A stretch of 6,548 nucleotides of DNA, taken from positions 1 through 6,548 of the forward strand of contig JAAYND010000201.1 of NCBI GenBank assembly GCA_012521035.1. Direction: 5' to 3'. Below, piece after piece: positions 1 through 6,250 of the stretch. The translations under genes were made by a program, and so were the position numbers. The DNA comes from Methanomicrobiales archaeon. Lineage in GTDB: Archaea; Halobacteriota; Methanomicrobia; Methanomicrobiales; Methanoculleaceae. Each line of letters begins with the position of its first letter. Position 1 is the stretch's first letter. Under the pieces are notes generated by a model. It made no database searches and had not been told where the DNA came from. It saw only the letters and a program-made list of their open reading frames with translations.

Positions 1-472
1 CGAAGGTTGCGATGGGGAACTTTGGTTCGATTATCGAGTCGTCGGTCCAGTACGGGATGGACTGTACGAATGCGGTGATCAGTTCGAGGTAGCGATCGTC
101 GTCAAGTCCCTCGCGATCCCTGATCTCGCGGAAGGCCGCGATAAGGTCTGAGTAGAAGGGCTCCTGGTGAGGTTCGTCTGCAAACGCCTGGTAATAGATG
201 GGGATCCACTCCTCTCTGGAGAGATCCCTGTAGAGATGGAGCCTCCGGTCAGCCTCTTTTGCGCCGGCGTAGACCGCAGGATCGATATCGATCCAGATCG
301 TCTCCTCCCCATCCTCAAAGGGGAAGGTGTAGACCATCGGGTAGTCGGGGCCCGCCCCCCTGACCGGCACGATCACCGGCGGAACGGCCGCCGGAGGGGA
401 GAAGGTATCCAGGCACCCGGTACCGAGGGGTATGGCGATAAGGATGAGCAGGGTAAGGACTCTTTTCCACAT
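1..472 (-). CDS. Predicted membrane-anchored lipoprotein, N-terminal part (possibly transglutaminase-like)
   Basis: An open frame of 157 codons runs from an ATG at 472 off the left edge with no stop, so the C-terminus is missing. The first 20 residues form a classic lipoprotein signal: MWKR, a hydrophobic stretch (residues 5-16), then LGTGC with the lipidated cysteine at 20. A Pro/Val-rich linker (26-36) leads to an acidic, aromatic extracytoplasmic domain. Residues 128-157 (YLELITAFVQSIPY, then PKFPIATF) resemble the segment just before the catalytic cysteine in archaeal transglutaminase-like proteins. The Cys-His-Asp triad would lie outside the window, so that assignment is inference. The signal peptide decides the start: there is no Shine-Dalgarno motif directly upstream, and the nearest purine-rich GGAGGG is about 25 bases away. 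It is transcribed divergently from the gene at 622. The reading frame and lipoprotein nature are fairly sure; the function is not. Confidence 0.8.
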   Translation of the reverse strand, partial: MWKRVLTLLILIAIPLGTGCLDTFSPPAAVPPVIVPVRGAGPDYPMVYTFPFEDGEETIWIDIDPAVYAGAKEADRRLHLYRDLSREEWIPIYYQAFADEPHQEPFYSDLIAAFREIRDREGLDDDRYLELITAFVQSIPYWTDDSIIEPKFPIATF

Positions 473-520
473 GGTATCGGGAGTGGGATTGTCTTCTCCC
501 TCCTCTTCTCTCCTGGAAGT

Positions 521-529
521 AATTATAGG
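521..529 (-). promoter_or_regulatory. Candidate TATA box for the lipoprotein gene
   Basis: Read on the minus strand this is CCTATAATT, the most TATA-like element in the spacer between the divergent genes. An archaeal start site about 25 bases downstream would fall near 500, giving a leader of about 28 bases before the ATG at 472. This rests on position and base composition only. Confidence 0.4.
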
Positions 530-538
530 TGTCCGGAG

Positions 539-554
539 ACCGCAATCGTGCGGT
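539..554. promoter_or_regulatory. Perfect 6-bp dyad in the divergent spacer
   Basis: ACCGCA (539-544) and TGCGGT (549-554) are perfect inverted repeats around ATCG. The dyad lies just upstream of the TATA-like element of the lipoprotein gene and between two divergent genes, which suits a shared operator. A chance dyad in GC-rich DNA cannot be excluded. Confidence 0.3.
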
Positions 555-582
555 ACAGGGGCAATCTTCATGTAGGTTTACG

Positions 583-592
583 GGGTATACCC
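583..592. promoter_or_regulatory. GGGTATACCC palindrome upstream of the 167-residue gene
   Basis: A perfect 10-base palindrome with a TATA core sits 29 bases before the ATG at 622. It could be an operator, or part of the plus-strand promoter together with the GGTTTACGG just upstream (575-583). If it acted as a TATA box the transcript would begin very close to the ribosome binding site. No stronger plus-strand promoter is visible in this spacer. Confidence 0.3.
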
Positions 593-608
593 GACTACCG
601 CCACGGGT

Positions 609-614
609 GGAGGG
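609..614 (+). promoter_or_regulatory. Shine-Dalgarno sequence GGAGGG
   Basis: GGAGGG lies seven bases before the ATG at 622, an ideal distance. It decides the start of the 167-residue protein: a longer in-frame reading from an ATG at 529 would run through the dyads and the divergent promoter region and has no comparable site. Confidence 0.8.
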
Positions 615-621
615 TGTATTG

Positions 622-1125
622 ATGGATACATTTGAGCGAATACCGGTCGATGTGCGGTGGAAGCTGGCTGCACAGGGATTTTCAGCGTTGCCGTTTGCCT
701 ACCGCAGGGCCATCAGGGATGGTGCCGACGATCACCTCTATAACGAGGTCGAGCGGAAGATCTGGCAGGAGATGGGCAGGGAGGTAGGCGTCGTCGCCCG
801 CGCCTTCGGAATGCCGCTCGGAAACGCGCACGAGATTGCGGAGGCGTTTGCAGCATCTACAAGGGTCTTCCTCGGTTCAGGGTGGCACTACGATATCAGG
901 AACTCCGCGCCGGATGAGGCGGAACTGATAGTCCGGAGGTGTGTACTGGCGGAGAAGGCAAAAGAGATGGGAGAAGATCCCATCGCCGCATGCAACATCT
1001 GTCACGCTTTCTCGAATGCCGCGGTGCCGGACCTGAACCAGAACTACGCTCCAGAATACCAGAGCGGCATCTGTGCCGGCGATAACACATGCTCGATCGT
1101 GATTAAGCCTCACAGACGGGAGTGA
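622..1125 (+). CDS. Cysteine-patterned protein of unknown function (resembles ATC hydrolase / DUF6125 / V4R-type domains)
   Basis: A 167-residue soluble protein with no signal peptide or membrane segment. The N-terminal two thirds look mainly helical. The C-terminal third carries spaced cysteines: C107 in VRRC, C124 and C127 in CNIC, C151 and C157 in CAGDNTC. A CxxC followed by a GDxxC near the C-terminus recalls the small domain of L-2-amino-thiazoline-4-carboxylate hydrolase-like proteins (including DUF6125) and the V4R domain, which in known families bind small molecules or metals. That resemblance is from memory of the patterns, not a search. A ligand- or metal-binding role is inferred and no reaction can be named. 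The start is supported by the GGAGGG site seven bases upstream. The gene stands alone: its left neighbour is divergent and a 406-base non-coding stretch follows. The gene is near certain; the family is a modest guess. Confidence 0.85.
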   Translation: MDTFERIPVDVRWKLAAQGFSALPFAYRRAIRDGADDHLYNEVERKIWQEMGREVGVVARAFGMPLGNAHEIAEAFAASTRVFLGSGWHYDIRNSAPDEAELIVRRCVLAEKAKEMGEDPIAACNICHAFSNAAVPDLNQNYAPEYQSGICAGDNTCSIVIKPHRRE

Positions 1126-1217
1126 AGGGGCGCCGATCAGAGCACAGGAGGGCAGGGTACCGGAGGTCGCTGATCCCCGCACCCGGTAAAGATACGCCAG
1201 GGGACGGGCGCACTCAA

Positions 1218-1241
1218 GCACCGCCCGGAGGGAGGCGGAGC
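1218..1241. other. GC-rich hairpin
   Basis: GCACCGCC (1218-1225) can pair with GGCGGAGC (1234-1241) as seven base pairs with a single A·A mismatch and an eight-base loop. No T-run follows, so it does not look like a simple terminator. It is the first of three stem structures in a row in this non-coding stretch. Confidence 0.4.
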
Positions 1242-1272
1242 AACGATAAGGGCCTGCTCATCGCTGGTCTGG

Positions 1273-1297
1273 TTTCCTGCCAATGATGGGCAGGGGA
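1273..1297. other. CCTGCC/GGCAGG hairpin
   Basis: CCTGCC (1276-1281) and GGCAGG (1289-1294) form a perfect six-pair stem with a seven-base loop. In RNA read from the plus strand two G·U pairs and one U-A pair extend it to nine pairs. The same two hexamers recur at 1397-1402 and 1419-1424, so alternative pairings between the hairpins are possible. Confidence 0.4.
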
Positions 1298-1338
1298 AGA
1301 GGATCTCCCGGAGGGGTCGCACTACCCCGCCACAAACA

Positions 1339-1412
1339 CCCGCACCGGATCAACCCGCTGCCCCATGCGCGAGGTCTCGTGTGCCCCGGGGGTGGAGGCA
1401 GGCCGGTGCGGG
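1339..1412 (+). ncRNA. Candidate structured RNA element with a 10-bp closing stem
   Basis: CCCGCACCGG (1339-1348) is the exact reverse complement of CCGGTGCGGG (1403-1412), 54 bases apart. Nested inside, CTGCCCC (1358-1364) can pair with GGAGGCAG (1394-1401) with one bulged A. Inside that, 1366-1372 pairs with 1377-1383 around the tetraloop GGTC, using three G·U pairs. Three coaxial layers in about 74 bases suggest a folded RNA, or a structured transcript end of the upstream gene. The plus strand is assumed because the G·U pairs favour it. The base composition raises the chance of accidental stems, and no known RNA family is recognised. Confidence 0.35.
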
Positions 1413-1437
1413 GGGCTCCCTGCCAGAAGACTGATAT

Positions 1438-1488
1438 CCATAATTTTTCGAGATTTCTCCAAAAACTTAATTTTAGTTGAGAATCTCA
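1438..1488 (+). promoter_or_regulatory. Probable promoter and operator region of the trehalose gene
   Basis: An abrupt AT-rich island lies upstream of the trehalose gene. CTTAATTTT (1466-1474), preceded by a CCAAAAA BRE-like tract, is the best TATA candidate; initiation would fall near 1495 and give a leader of about 37 bases. A second candidate is CCATAATTTTT at 1438-1448. Two dyads flank the main candidate: GAGA-TT-TCTC at 1450-1459 and TGAGA-A-TCTCA at 1478-1488, with starts of the GAGA halves 29 bases apart, close to three helical turns. That arrangement suits a repressor or activator site. It is inference from the sequence only. Confidence 0.45.
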
Positions 1489-1531
1489 GGATGGTGATCA
1501 TCTCAAGCGATTATGAGTTCGGGTCGAAACC

Positions 1532-3790
1532 ATGAACAGGTTACTGATAATCTCAAACAGGCTTCCGATCAGCGTCTCCCGTCAGAACGGCGAGATCCAC
1601 CTGCAGAGGAGCGCCGGTGGTCTTGCCACCGGCGTCGGATCGTTCTACAAATCCTGCGAGAGCCTCTGGGTCGGATGGCCGGGTATGAATGTCCAGAAGA
1701 AGCAGAAAGAAGAGAAGGACCGGATCATTGAGGCACTCCGGCAGGAGCAGTGCCACCCGGTCTTCCTCTCCCCGTACGACATCAAACACTACTACGACGG
1801 GTTCTGCAACAACACGCTCTGGCCGCTCTTCCACTACTTCAACCTCTACGCAAACTACGACCAGAAGACATGGAACGTCTACCAGAGGATCAACGAGAAG
1901 TTCTGCGAGGCCGTTATGGAGGTGGCCCGGCCCGATGACATCGTCTGGGTTCACGACTACCACCTGATGCTCCTGCCGCAGATGCTCCGGGAGTGCCTGC
2001 CGGATGCGGAGATCGGCTACTTCCACCACATCCCCTTCCCGTCATTTGAGATCTTCCGCCATCTCCCCTGGAGGAAGGAGATCCTCGAAGGGGTCCTCGG
2101 GGCGGACCTCATCGGTTTCCACACCTACGGCTACGTCCGCCATTTCCTCTCCAGCGTCCGGCGGATCCTCGGGTATGAACACACCTTCGGGGAGGTCAGG
2201 ACCGATACACGGGTTGTCAGGACCGACCTCTTCCCGATGGGGATCGACTACCGCCGATTCGCTGAGGCTGCGGGTAGCGGCCCGGTCCAGAAAGAGATCG
2301 CAAGGATCCGGCAGAAGTACGGCCGGCAGAAGATCATCCTCTCATTCGACCGCCTGGACTACACGAAGGGGATCCCGCTCAGGCTTGAGGCGTTCGATAC
2401 GCTGCTTGAGAAGAAGCCCGGTTACCAGGGAAAGGTCTCTCTCGTCCTTGTCGCAGTCCCATCCAGGACCAGCGTCAGCCGTTACCAGGTGCTGAAGAAG
2501 AAGATCGATGAACTCGTCGGCCGGATCAACGGGAAGTACGGCACGACCGGCTGGACACCGGTCCACTACTTCTACAACTTCCTCCCGTTCGAGACGCTGG
2601 TGGCGTTCTACAGCGCCGCCGACGTCGCTCTCGTAACCCCGCTCCGGGACGGCATGAACCTGATGGCAAAGGAGTACATCGCCACAAGGACCGATGGCAC
2701 CGGGGTGCTCATCCTCTCTGAGATGGCCGGGGCGGCCGAGGAACTCGGGGAAGCGATCATCGTCAACCCGAATGATCAGGATGCGGTGATCGAGGCGATC
2801 GAGGTGGCGCTCGCCATGCCGAAGAAAGAGCAGATCGAGCGGAACCGGGCCATGCAGAAGAGGCTGATGCGCTACGATATCGAGCGATGGGTCGGAGACT
2901 TCCTGACCAGGCTCAGTGATGCGCGGGCGGTCCAGGTCGAGCGTTCCGAACAGATCATAACCCCCGCGATCCAGGATAAGTTGACCGATGACTACGCTTC
3001 CGGTAAGAGCCGTCTCCTCCTCCTCGACTACGACGGCACGCTGGTTCCCTTCGCTGCAAAACCCCGGATGGCGGTCCCCGCCGGGGCCACGCGCGATGTA
3101 CTCGAGGAGCTCTCCCGTGCGGCCCCTAACGAGGTCGTGGTGATCAGCGGCAGGGATCGGCATACCCTGGATGCCTGGTTTGGGAGGATGGATATCGGGA
3201 TCATCGCTGAACACGGCGTCTGGATAAAGGAGCGAGGAGGCGGGTGGGAGATGCCGGAGGCACTCTCGGATGAGTGGAAAGAGGAGATCTACCCCATCCT
3301 CGAACTCTACACCGACAGAACCCCCGGTGCCTTCATCGAGGAGAAGGACTACTCACTCGTCTGGCACTACCGGCGGACCGAACCGATACTCGGGGCACGG
3401 CGGGCAAAGGATCTCAAGGACGATCTCCTGCACCTGACATCGAACCTCAACGTCAGTGTCATGGAGGGAAGCCGGATCATTGAGATCAAGAACACCGTCG
3501 TCAACAAAGGAAGGGCCGCGATTAACTGGATATCCCGGCAGACCTGGGATTTTGTCCTTGCCATCGGAGATGACCGGACTGATGAAGATCTCTTCGAGGT
3601 CATGCCGCCGGAAGCCTACTCGATCAAGGTCGGGCTCGCCCCGAGCAGGGCCCACTTCAACCTGATCACCCAGCGGGATGTGATCCCCCTGCTCTGGAAG
3701 TGCATTGAGCGCGACAAACAGGAGACGACCGGGAGAAAAGAGAGACGGGGGCGGGAGAGGGGTATTATTGAGTCGGCGGCTCCCGGATGA
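1532..3790 (+). CDS. Bifunctional trehalose-6-phosphate synthase/phosphatase (OtsA-OtsB fusion)
   Basis: A 752-residue cytoplasmic enzyme expected to make trehalose, a compatible solute, in two steps. UDP-glucose plus glucose-6-phosphate gives trehalose-6-phosphate, which is then dephosphorylated. Residues 1-465 are a GT20 synthase: ISNRLP (7-12), GGL (29-31), Y88 and W97 before FHY, HDYHL (141-145), SFDRLDYTKG with R274 and K279, and LRDGMN (371-376) with E381. These match residues that bind glucose-6-phosphate and UDP-glucose in E. coli OtsA. Residues 492-725 are a HAD phosphatase: DYDGTL with nucleophile D499 and acid D501, SGR (539-541), K659, and GDDRTDED (679-686). Both sites look intact. 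A basic tail (about 728-752) follows the last conserved segment. The start is forced by an in-frame TGA at 1514-1516; there is no Shine-Dalgarno motif. The 3' end overlaps sepS, which converges on it. Confidence 0.95.
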   Translation: MNRLLIISNRLPISVSRQNGEIHLQRSAGGLATGVGSFYKSCESLWVGWPGMNVQKKQKEEKDRIIEALRQEQCHPVFLSPYDIKHYYDGFCNNTLWPLFHYFNLYANYDQKTWNVYQRINEKFCEAVMEVARPDDIVWVHDYHLMLLPQMLRECLPDAEIGYFHHIPFPSFEIFRHLPWRKEILEGVLGADLIGFHTYGYVRHFLSSVRRILGYEHTFGEVRTDTRVVRTDLFPMGIDYRRFAEAAGSGPVQKEIARIRQKYGRQKIILSFDRLDYTKGIPLRLEAFDTLLEKKPGYQGKVSLVLVAVPSRTSVSRYQVLKKKIDELVGRINGKYGTTGWTPVHYFYNFLPFETLVAFYSAADVALVTPLRDGMNLMAKEYIATRTDGTGVLILSEMAGAAEELGEAIIVNPNDQDAVIEAIEVALAMPKKEQIERNRAMQKRLMRYDIERWVGDFLTRLSDARAVQVERSEQIITPAIQDKLTDDYASGKSRLLLLDYDGTLVPFAAKPRMAVPAGATRDVLEELSRAAPNEVVVISGRDRHTLDAWFGRMDIGIIAEHGVWIKERGGGWEMPEALSDEWKEEIYPILELYTDRTPGAFIEEKDYSLVWHYRRTEPILGARRAKDLKDDLLHLTSNLNVSVMEGSRIIEIKNTVVNKGRAAINWISRQTWDFVLAIGDDRTDEDLFEVMPPEAYSIKVGLAPSRAHFNLITQRDVIPLLWKCIERDKQETTGRKERRGRERGIIESAAPG

Positions 3791-5360
3791 CCGATCGCAC
3801 CGTCAGGAAGACCGGCCCCCGGAGATCCACCTTCCTGTTGTGGTCGGTGATATACCGCATAGCGTACTCCTCTATGCGCAGGTTGATGTCTGAAGGGAGT
3901 TTTGCCATCTTCACCTGGACGCGGGTCTCCTCTCCGCACCGCGCTGCCTCCTCTATGCGTGTAGCGGCAAGGTTTGCTGCGGCATCGAGATAGGTGATGC
4001 CGGTCGAGACACCGTTCTGCCTGACCTCTGCCCATTTCGGGAGATCCGGCACACCGAGCACCGCGCCGTCGTGGACGAAGATCTCATTGAAACAGGCAGG
4101 CCCGCAGAGCTTTGAGTTGGACTCGGGCTCCTCGACGATCACCTCGATCTCGCGTCCCGCGATCTCACCCTCCCAGGCGACGAACGAGCACGGTCCCGGC
4201 GCGGCAGCGTTTGCAGCGGCCACGTCACGGATCGCTTCAGCCATCTGCTTCCCGATCACGGACTCAGGCTCTGCACGGAGGTGGACGGCACCGGCGATCT
4301 GGCGGTCGGTGAGGGTCTGCGGGTAGAACTGCGGGAAGGAGAGCTCGCGGATATCGTTAGACTGGCAGGCGATCATGGCGAGCCTCTCCACACCGAGACC
4401 GAGGTTCATCACCGGCACACCGATACCGTACTCCGCGAGCGCCGAGGGAGAGTATATACCGAACGTGGCGACCTCGACCCACCCGAGGACCGGGTGGCGG
4501 GCGTAGACCTCTGTCTGGGTGCCGGGCATGTAGTACTTCGACCGTTTCTCATCGGGCTGGAACCGGAACTCGGTAAACCCGAACGCCGAGAGGAGGGCTT
4601 CGCTGACGGCCTTCCCCTCCTCGATCGTGACGTCCTCCCCCGCGACGACGCAGGATGCTGAGTGGTAGGCCATAAGGCGGGTGGGCCCCTCCTCCTGCTC
4701 CCGCCGGAAACAACGGTCCACCGAGAAGAGCCGGATCGGGAGGTGGCGCTTCTCCCAGATCGCCGCGAGCGTCAGGAACCAGCCGCTCGTCATGTGGCTC
4801 CGGAGGGTGTTCCTCGACGACTCGGGGGCGAGCGCCCGGAACTCAGGGAAGACCTCGTCCATGATGCGCACCACGGTGGCATCATCGGCATCGAGCACGA
4901 CAGAGAGTTCGTGTGTCAGTTCATCGCCGTCGATCGTCCCTTTCTTGTAGCCGTGGAGGGTCTCGCGGAGTTTCTCCTCGGTCTCATGCGTGATCGGGCG
5001 GGCGAGGATAGCCTCGATCCCCGCGACCTGTTTCTGGGCGATACCGACGTTTGGACGCGGCAGGCCGCCGATGTAGAAGACCCGGTCGAGAACAGCCATC
5101 GCCTCGGGCCCGAACTGCCGGTAGATGTCCGCCTCCTCGACGATCAGTGGGTTCATCGCCTCGTCAAATCCCATCGAGAGGTAGGTCTCGCGGAGTCTCT
5201 GGGTGATCTCAAATATCGGATGCGCCGAGGCCCGGGTGTACCTCAGGCGGGGGTACCGGCCCTCGACCCCCGCCGGGGTCAGCACCGACGGGCCTTCATG
5301 CCAGGCATGCTCAAAGTCCTCTTTTGCTCTCTTCCTGAACTCTTCTACATCGAATCTCAT
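3765..5360 (-). CDS. sepS: O-phosphoseryl-tRNA(Cys) synthetase (SepRS)
   Basis: A 531-residue class II aminoacyl-tRNA synthetase of full family length. It charges tRNA(Cys) with O-phosphoserine; a separate enzyme, SepCysS, then converts Sep-tRNA to Cys-tRNA. This is the route methanogens use when they lack, or supplement, CysRS. Motif 2 is FSVDRCFRREQ (212-222) and motif 3 is GLGVERLAMI (321-330). HMT (189-191), SAS (234-236), YY (276-277) and N319 correspond to the phosphoserine-binding positions known in the family. The C-terminal part (about 360-531) fits the tRNA(Cys)-recognition region. The start is an ATG in an ATGA overlap with taw1, with GGAG eight bases before it. It is the last visible gene of the argS-taw1-sepS operon, and its last 26 bases overlap the convergent trehalose gene. 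The SepCysS gene is not in the window. Confidence 0.95.
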   Translation of the reverse strand: MRFDVEEFRKRAKEDFEHAWHEGPSVLTPAGVEGRYPRLRYTRASAHPIFEITQRLRETYLSMGFDEAMNPLIVEEADIYRQFGPEAMAVLDRVFYIGGLPRPNVGIAQKQVAGIEAILARPITHETEEKLRETLHGYKKGTIDGDELTHELSVVLDADDATVVRIMDEVFPEFRALAPESSRNTLRSHMTSGWFLTLAAIWEKRHLPIRLFSVDRCFRREQEEGPTRLMAYHSASCVVAGEDVTIEEGKAVSEALLSAFGFTEFRFQPDEKRSKYYMPGTQTEVYARHPVLGWVEVATFGIYSPSALAEYGIGVPVMNLGLGVERLAMIACQSNDIRELSFPQFYPQTLTDRQIAGAVHLRAEPESVIGKQMAEAIRDVAAANAAAPGPCSFVAWEGEIAGREIEVIVEEPESNSKLCGPACFNEIFVHDGAVLGVPDLPKWAEVRQNGVSTGITYLDAAANLAATRIEEAARCGEETRVQVKMAKLPSDINLRIEEYAMRYITDHNRKVDLRGPVFLTVRSVIREPPTQ

Positions 5361-6250
5361 ACATCCCGCTCCAGACAGACCACCCGGCTCACCGGGCTCT
5401 CATCCTTGATAGAATAATCGCAGTGCTCCACAATCTTCTCGGCAAACGCCCTGACAACCTCATGTTCGGGCATCTGCTCCCGCTTCAGCCGGTTTCTACT
5501 GTATCCCAGGTACATATAACCCTTTACCTCCACGAAGCGGGCTCCGGAGTCCTGGTAGATCGCCGCGTAGCCCTCGGGTGAAAAGTCATTGTACCCGCGC
5601 ACCACCGTGGTCCGGATGGCCGAGCGCCGGGTGGCAAGCCCCGCGAGACTCTCCTGTATCCGGTCCCAGTAGTCTTTCTTTGGCCGGCAGAGACCGAGGT
5701 AGGTCTCCCGGTCAGGGGCATCCAGGGAGACGTAGAGCTGGTAGGGCCGGCACCGGGCGAGTACATCCGGCCGGGTGCCATTTGAGACGAGGAACGTCGT
5801 GTACCCTTCACTGTTGAGACCGTCGATAAACTCCGGGAGGTGCGAGTAACAGGTAGGCTCCCCGGAGAGCGATATCGCGACCATCGTGGGGTCGAGAGCT
5901 TCTGCGAAGAGCTCCGGCGGGACGTAGGGCGAGACTTTGTAGCCGGAGAGGGCCTTCTTCTGGAGGCGCCGGAGGTTATCTATGATCTCGGCCGGGGGGC
6001 ACTCCTCCTCTTCTGTCACCTCATGTTCAAACGACCTCCAGCAGAAGAGGCACTGCTGGTTACACCGCAGGGTCGGCGTCATCTGGACGCAACGGTGGCT
6101 CTCGATCCCGTAGAACTGTGCTTTGTAGCACATATCACCGCCCCGGAGCGCCCGCTTGTTCCACATGCAGGGTTTGACGGCGGCCGACGAGGTGGTGTTG
6201 ACGAACTGGTAGCCCTGTCTCCGGAGGGCCTTACATGCTTCTGAGTGCAT
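5357..6250 (-). CDS. taw1: 4-demethylwyosine synthase (archaeal TYW1/Taw1, radical SAM)
   Basis: A 297-residue radical SAM enzyme. It condenses pyruvate carbons with N1-methylguanosine-37 of tRNA(Phe) to form the tricyclic base 4-demethylwyosine, the first committed step of wyosine synthesis. CNQQCLFC (63-70) is the CX3CX2C motif for the SAM-binding [4Fe-4S] cluster. C28, C41 and C54, spaced 13 apart as in the Methanocaldococcus enzyme, supply the second cluster. K43 in CYKAQFYG matches the lysine reported to form a Schiff base with pyruvate. SGEPT (129-133), YVSLDAP (173-179) and GYSRNRL (249-255) are further family signatures. There is no flavodoxin domain, the archaeal form. The ATG at 6250 is preferred because the N-terminus then matches archaeal homologues; a TTG at 6259 is an alternative with GGAG only four bases before it. 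It overlaps argS by 20 bases and sepS by four, implying translational coupling. Confidence 0.93.
   Translation of the reverse strand: MHSEACKALRRQGYQFVNTTSSAAVKPCMWNKRALRGGDMCYKAQFYGIESHRCVQMTPTLRCNQQCLFCWRSFEHEVTEEEECPPAEIIDNLRRLQKKALSGYKVSPYVPPELFAEALDPTMVAISLSGEPTCYSHLPEFIDGLNSEGYTTFLVSNGTRPDVLARCRPYQLYVSLDAPDRETYLGLCRPKKDYWDRIQESLAGLATRRSAIRTTVVRGYNDFSPEGYAAIYQDSGARFVEVKGYMYLGYSRNRLKREQMPEHEVVRAFAEKIVEHCDYSIKDESPVSRVVCLERDV
5369..5372 (-). promoter_or_regulatory. Shine-Dalgarno sequence of sepS inside taw1
   Basis: GGAG on the minus strand lies eight bases before the sepS ATG at 5360, inside the last codons of taw1. With the ATGA stop-start overlap it supports coupled translation and fixes the sepS start. 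Confidence 0.65.

Larger units (their letters stand above)
1126..1531. other. 406-base intergenic stretch, structured GC-rich part then AT-rich promoter island
   Basis: No convincing coding region is present. Short open frames on both strands have implausible Pro/Gly/Arg-rich translations and no ribosome binding site. The first 300 bases are very GC-rich and hold several inverted repeats: GATCAG/CTGATC (1135-1140 and 1170-1175), a stem at 1218-1241, a stem at 1273-1297 and a nested structure at 1339-1412. CCTGCC/GGCAGG pairs recur (1276-1281 with 1289-1294; 1397-1402 with 1419-1424). CCCGGAGGG occurs twice, at 1224-1232 and 1307-1315. The last 95 bases turn abruptly AT-rich and probably carry the promoter of the trehalose gene. 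A T5 run at 1444-1448 could also end a transcript coming from the left. Confidence 0.7.

Noticed and set aside
24..30. GGTTCGA resembling a tRNA T-arm
   Set aside because: No acceptor, D or anticodon stem around it; it is part of the lipoprotein coding frame.
529..621. Upstream in-frame extension of the 167-residue protein from an ATG at 529
   Set aside because: It would read through the divergent promoter and dyads, has a non-conserved-looking sequence, and the GGAGGG site points to the ATG at 622.
1283..1289. ATGATGG resembling a C box of a C/D guide RNA
   Set aside because: No D box (CTGA) at a suitable distance, and the bases are in the loop and stem of a hairpin.
1126..1440. Known structured RNA (RNase P or SRP RNA)
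   Set aside because: The conserved core motifs of either RNA were not found on either strand.
1283..1480. 65-codon open frame in the non-coding stretch
   Set aside because: Gly/Pro/Arg-rich translation, no ribosome binding site, and it runs through the inverted repeats into the AT-rich promoter island.
1513..1731. Short open frame starting 19 bases before the trehalose gene in another frame
   Set aside because: No ribosome binding site and mostly inside the trehalose gene; it looks like a by-product of GC-rich codon use. A translational role as an upstream frame is possible but unsupported.
2342..3214. 290-codon open frame antisense to the trehalose gene
   Set aside because: Long antisense frames are common opposite GC-rich genes; the translation has no recognisable domain and the sense strand carries complete catalytic motifs.
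4662..5417. 251-codon open frame antisense to sepS
   Set aside because: Mirror of the sepS codons; no recognisable domain or ribosome binding site.
5840..6244. 134-codon open frame antisense to taw1
   Set aside because: It lies opposite the conserved cysteine motifs of taw1 and has no family resemblance of its own.
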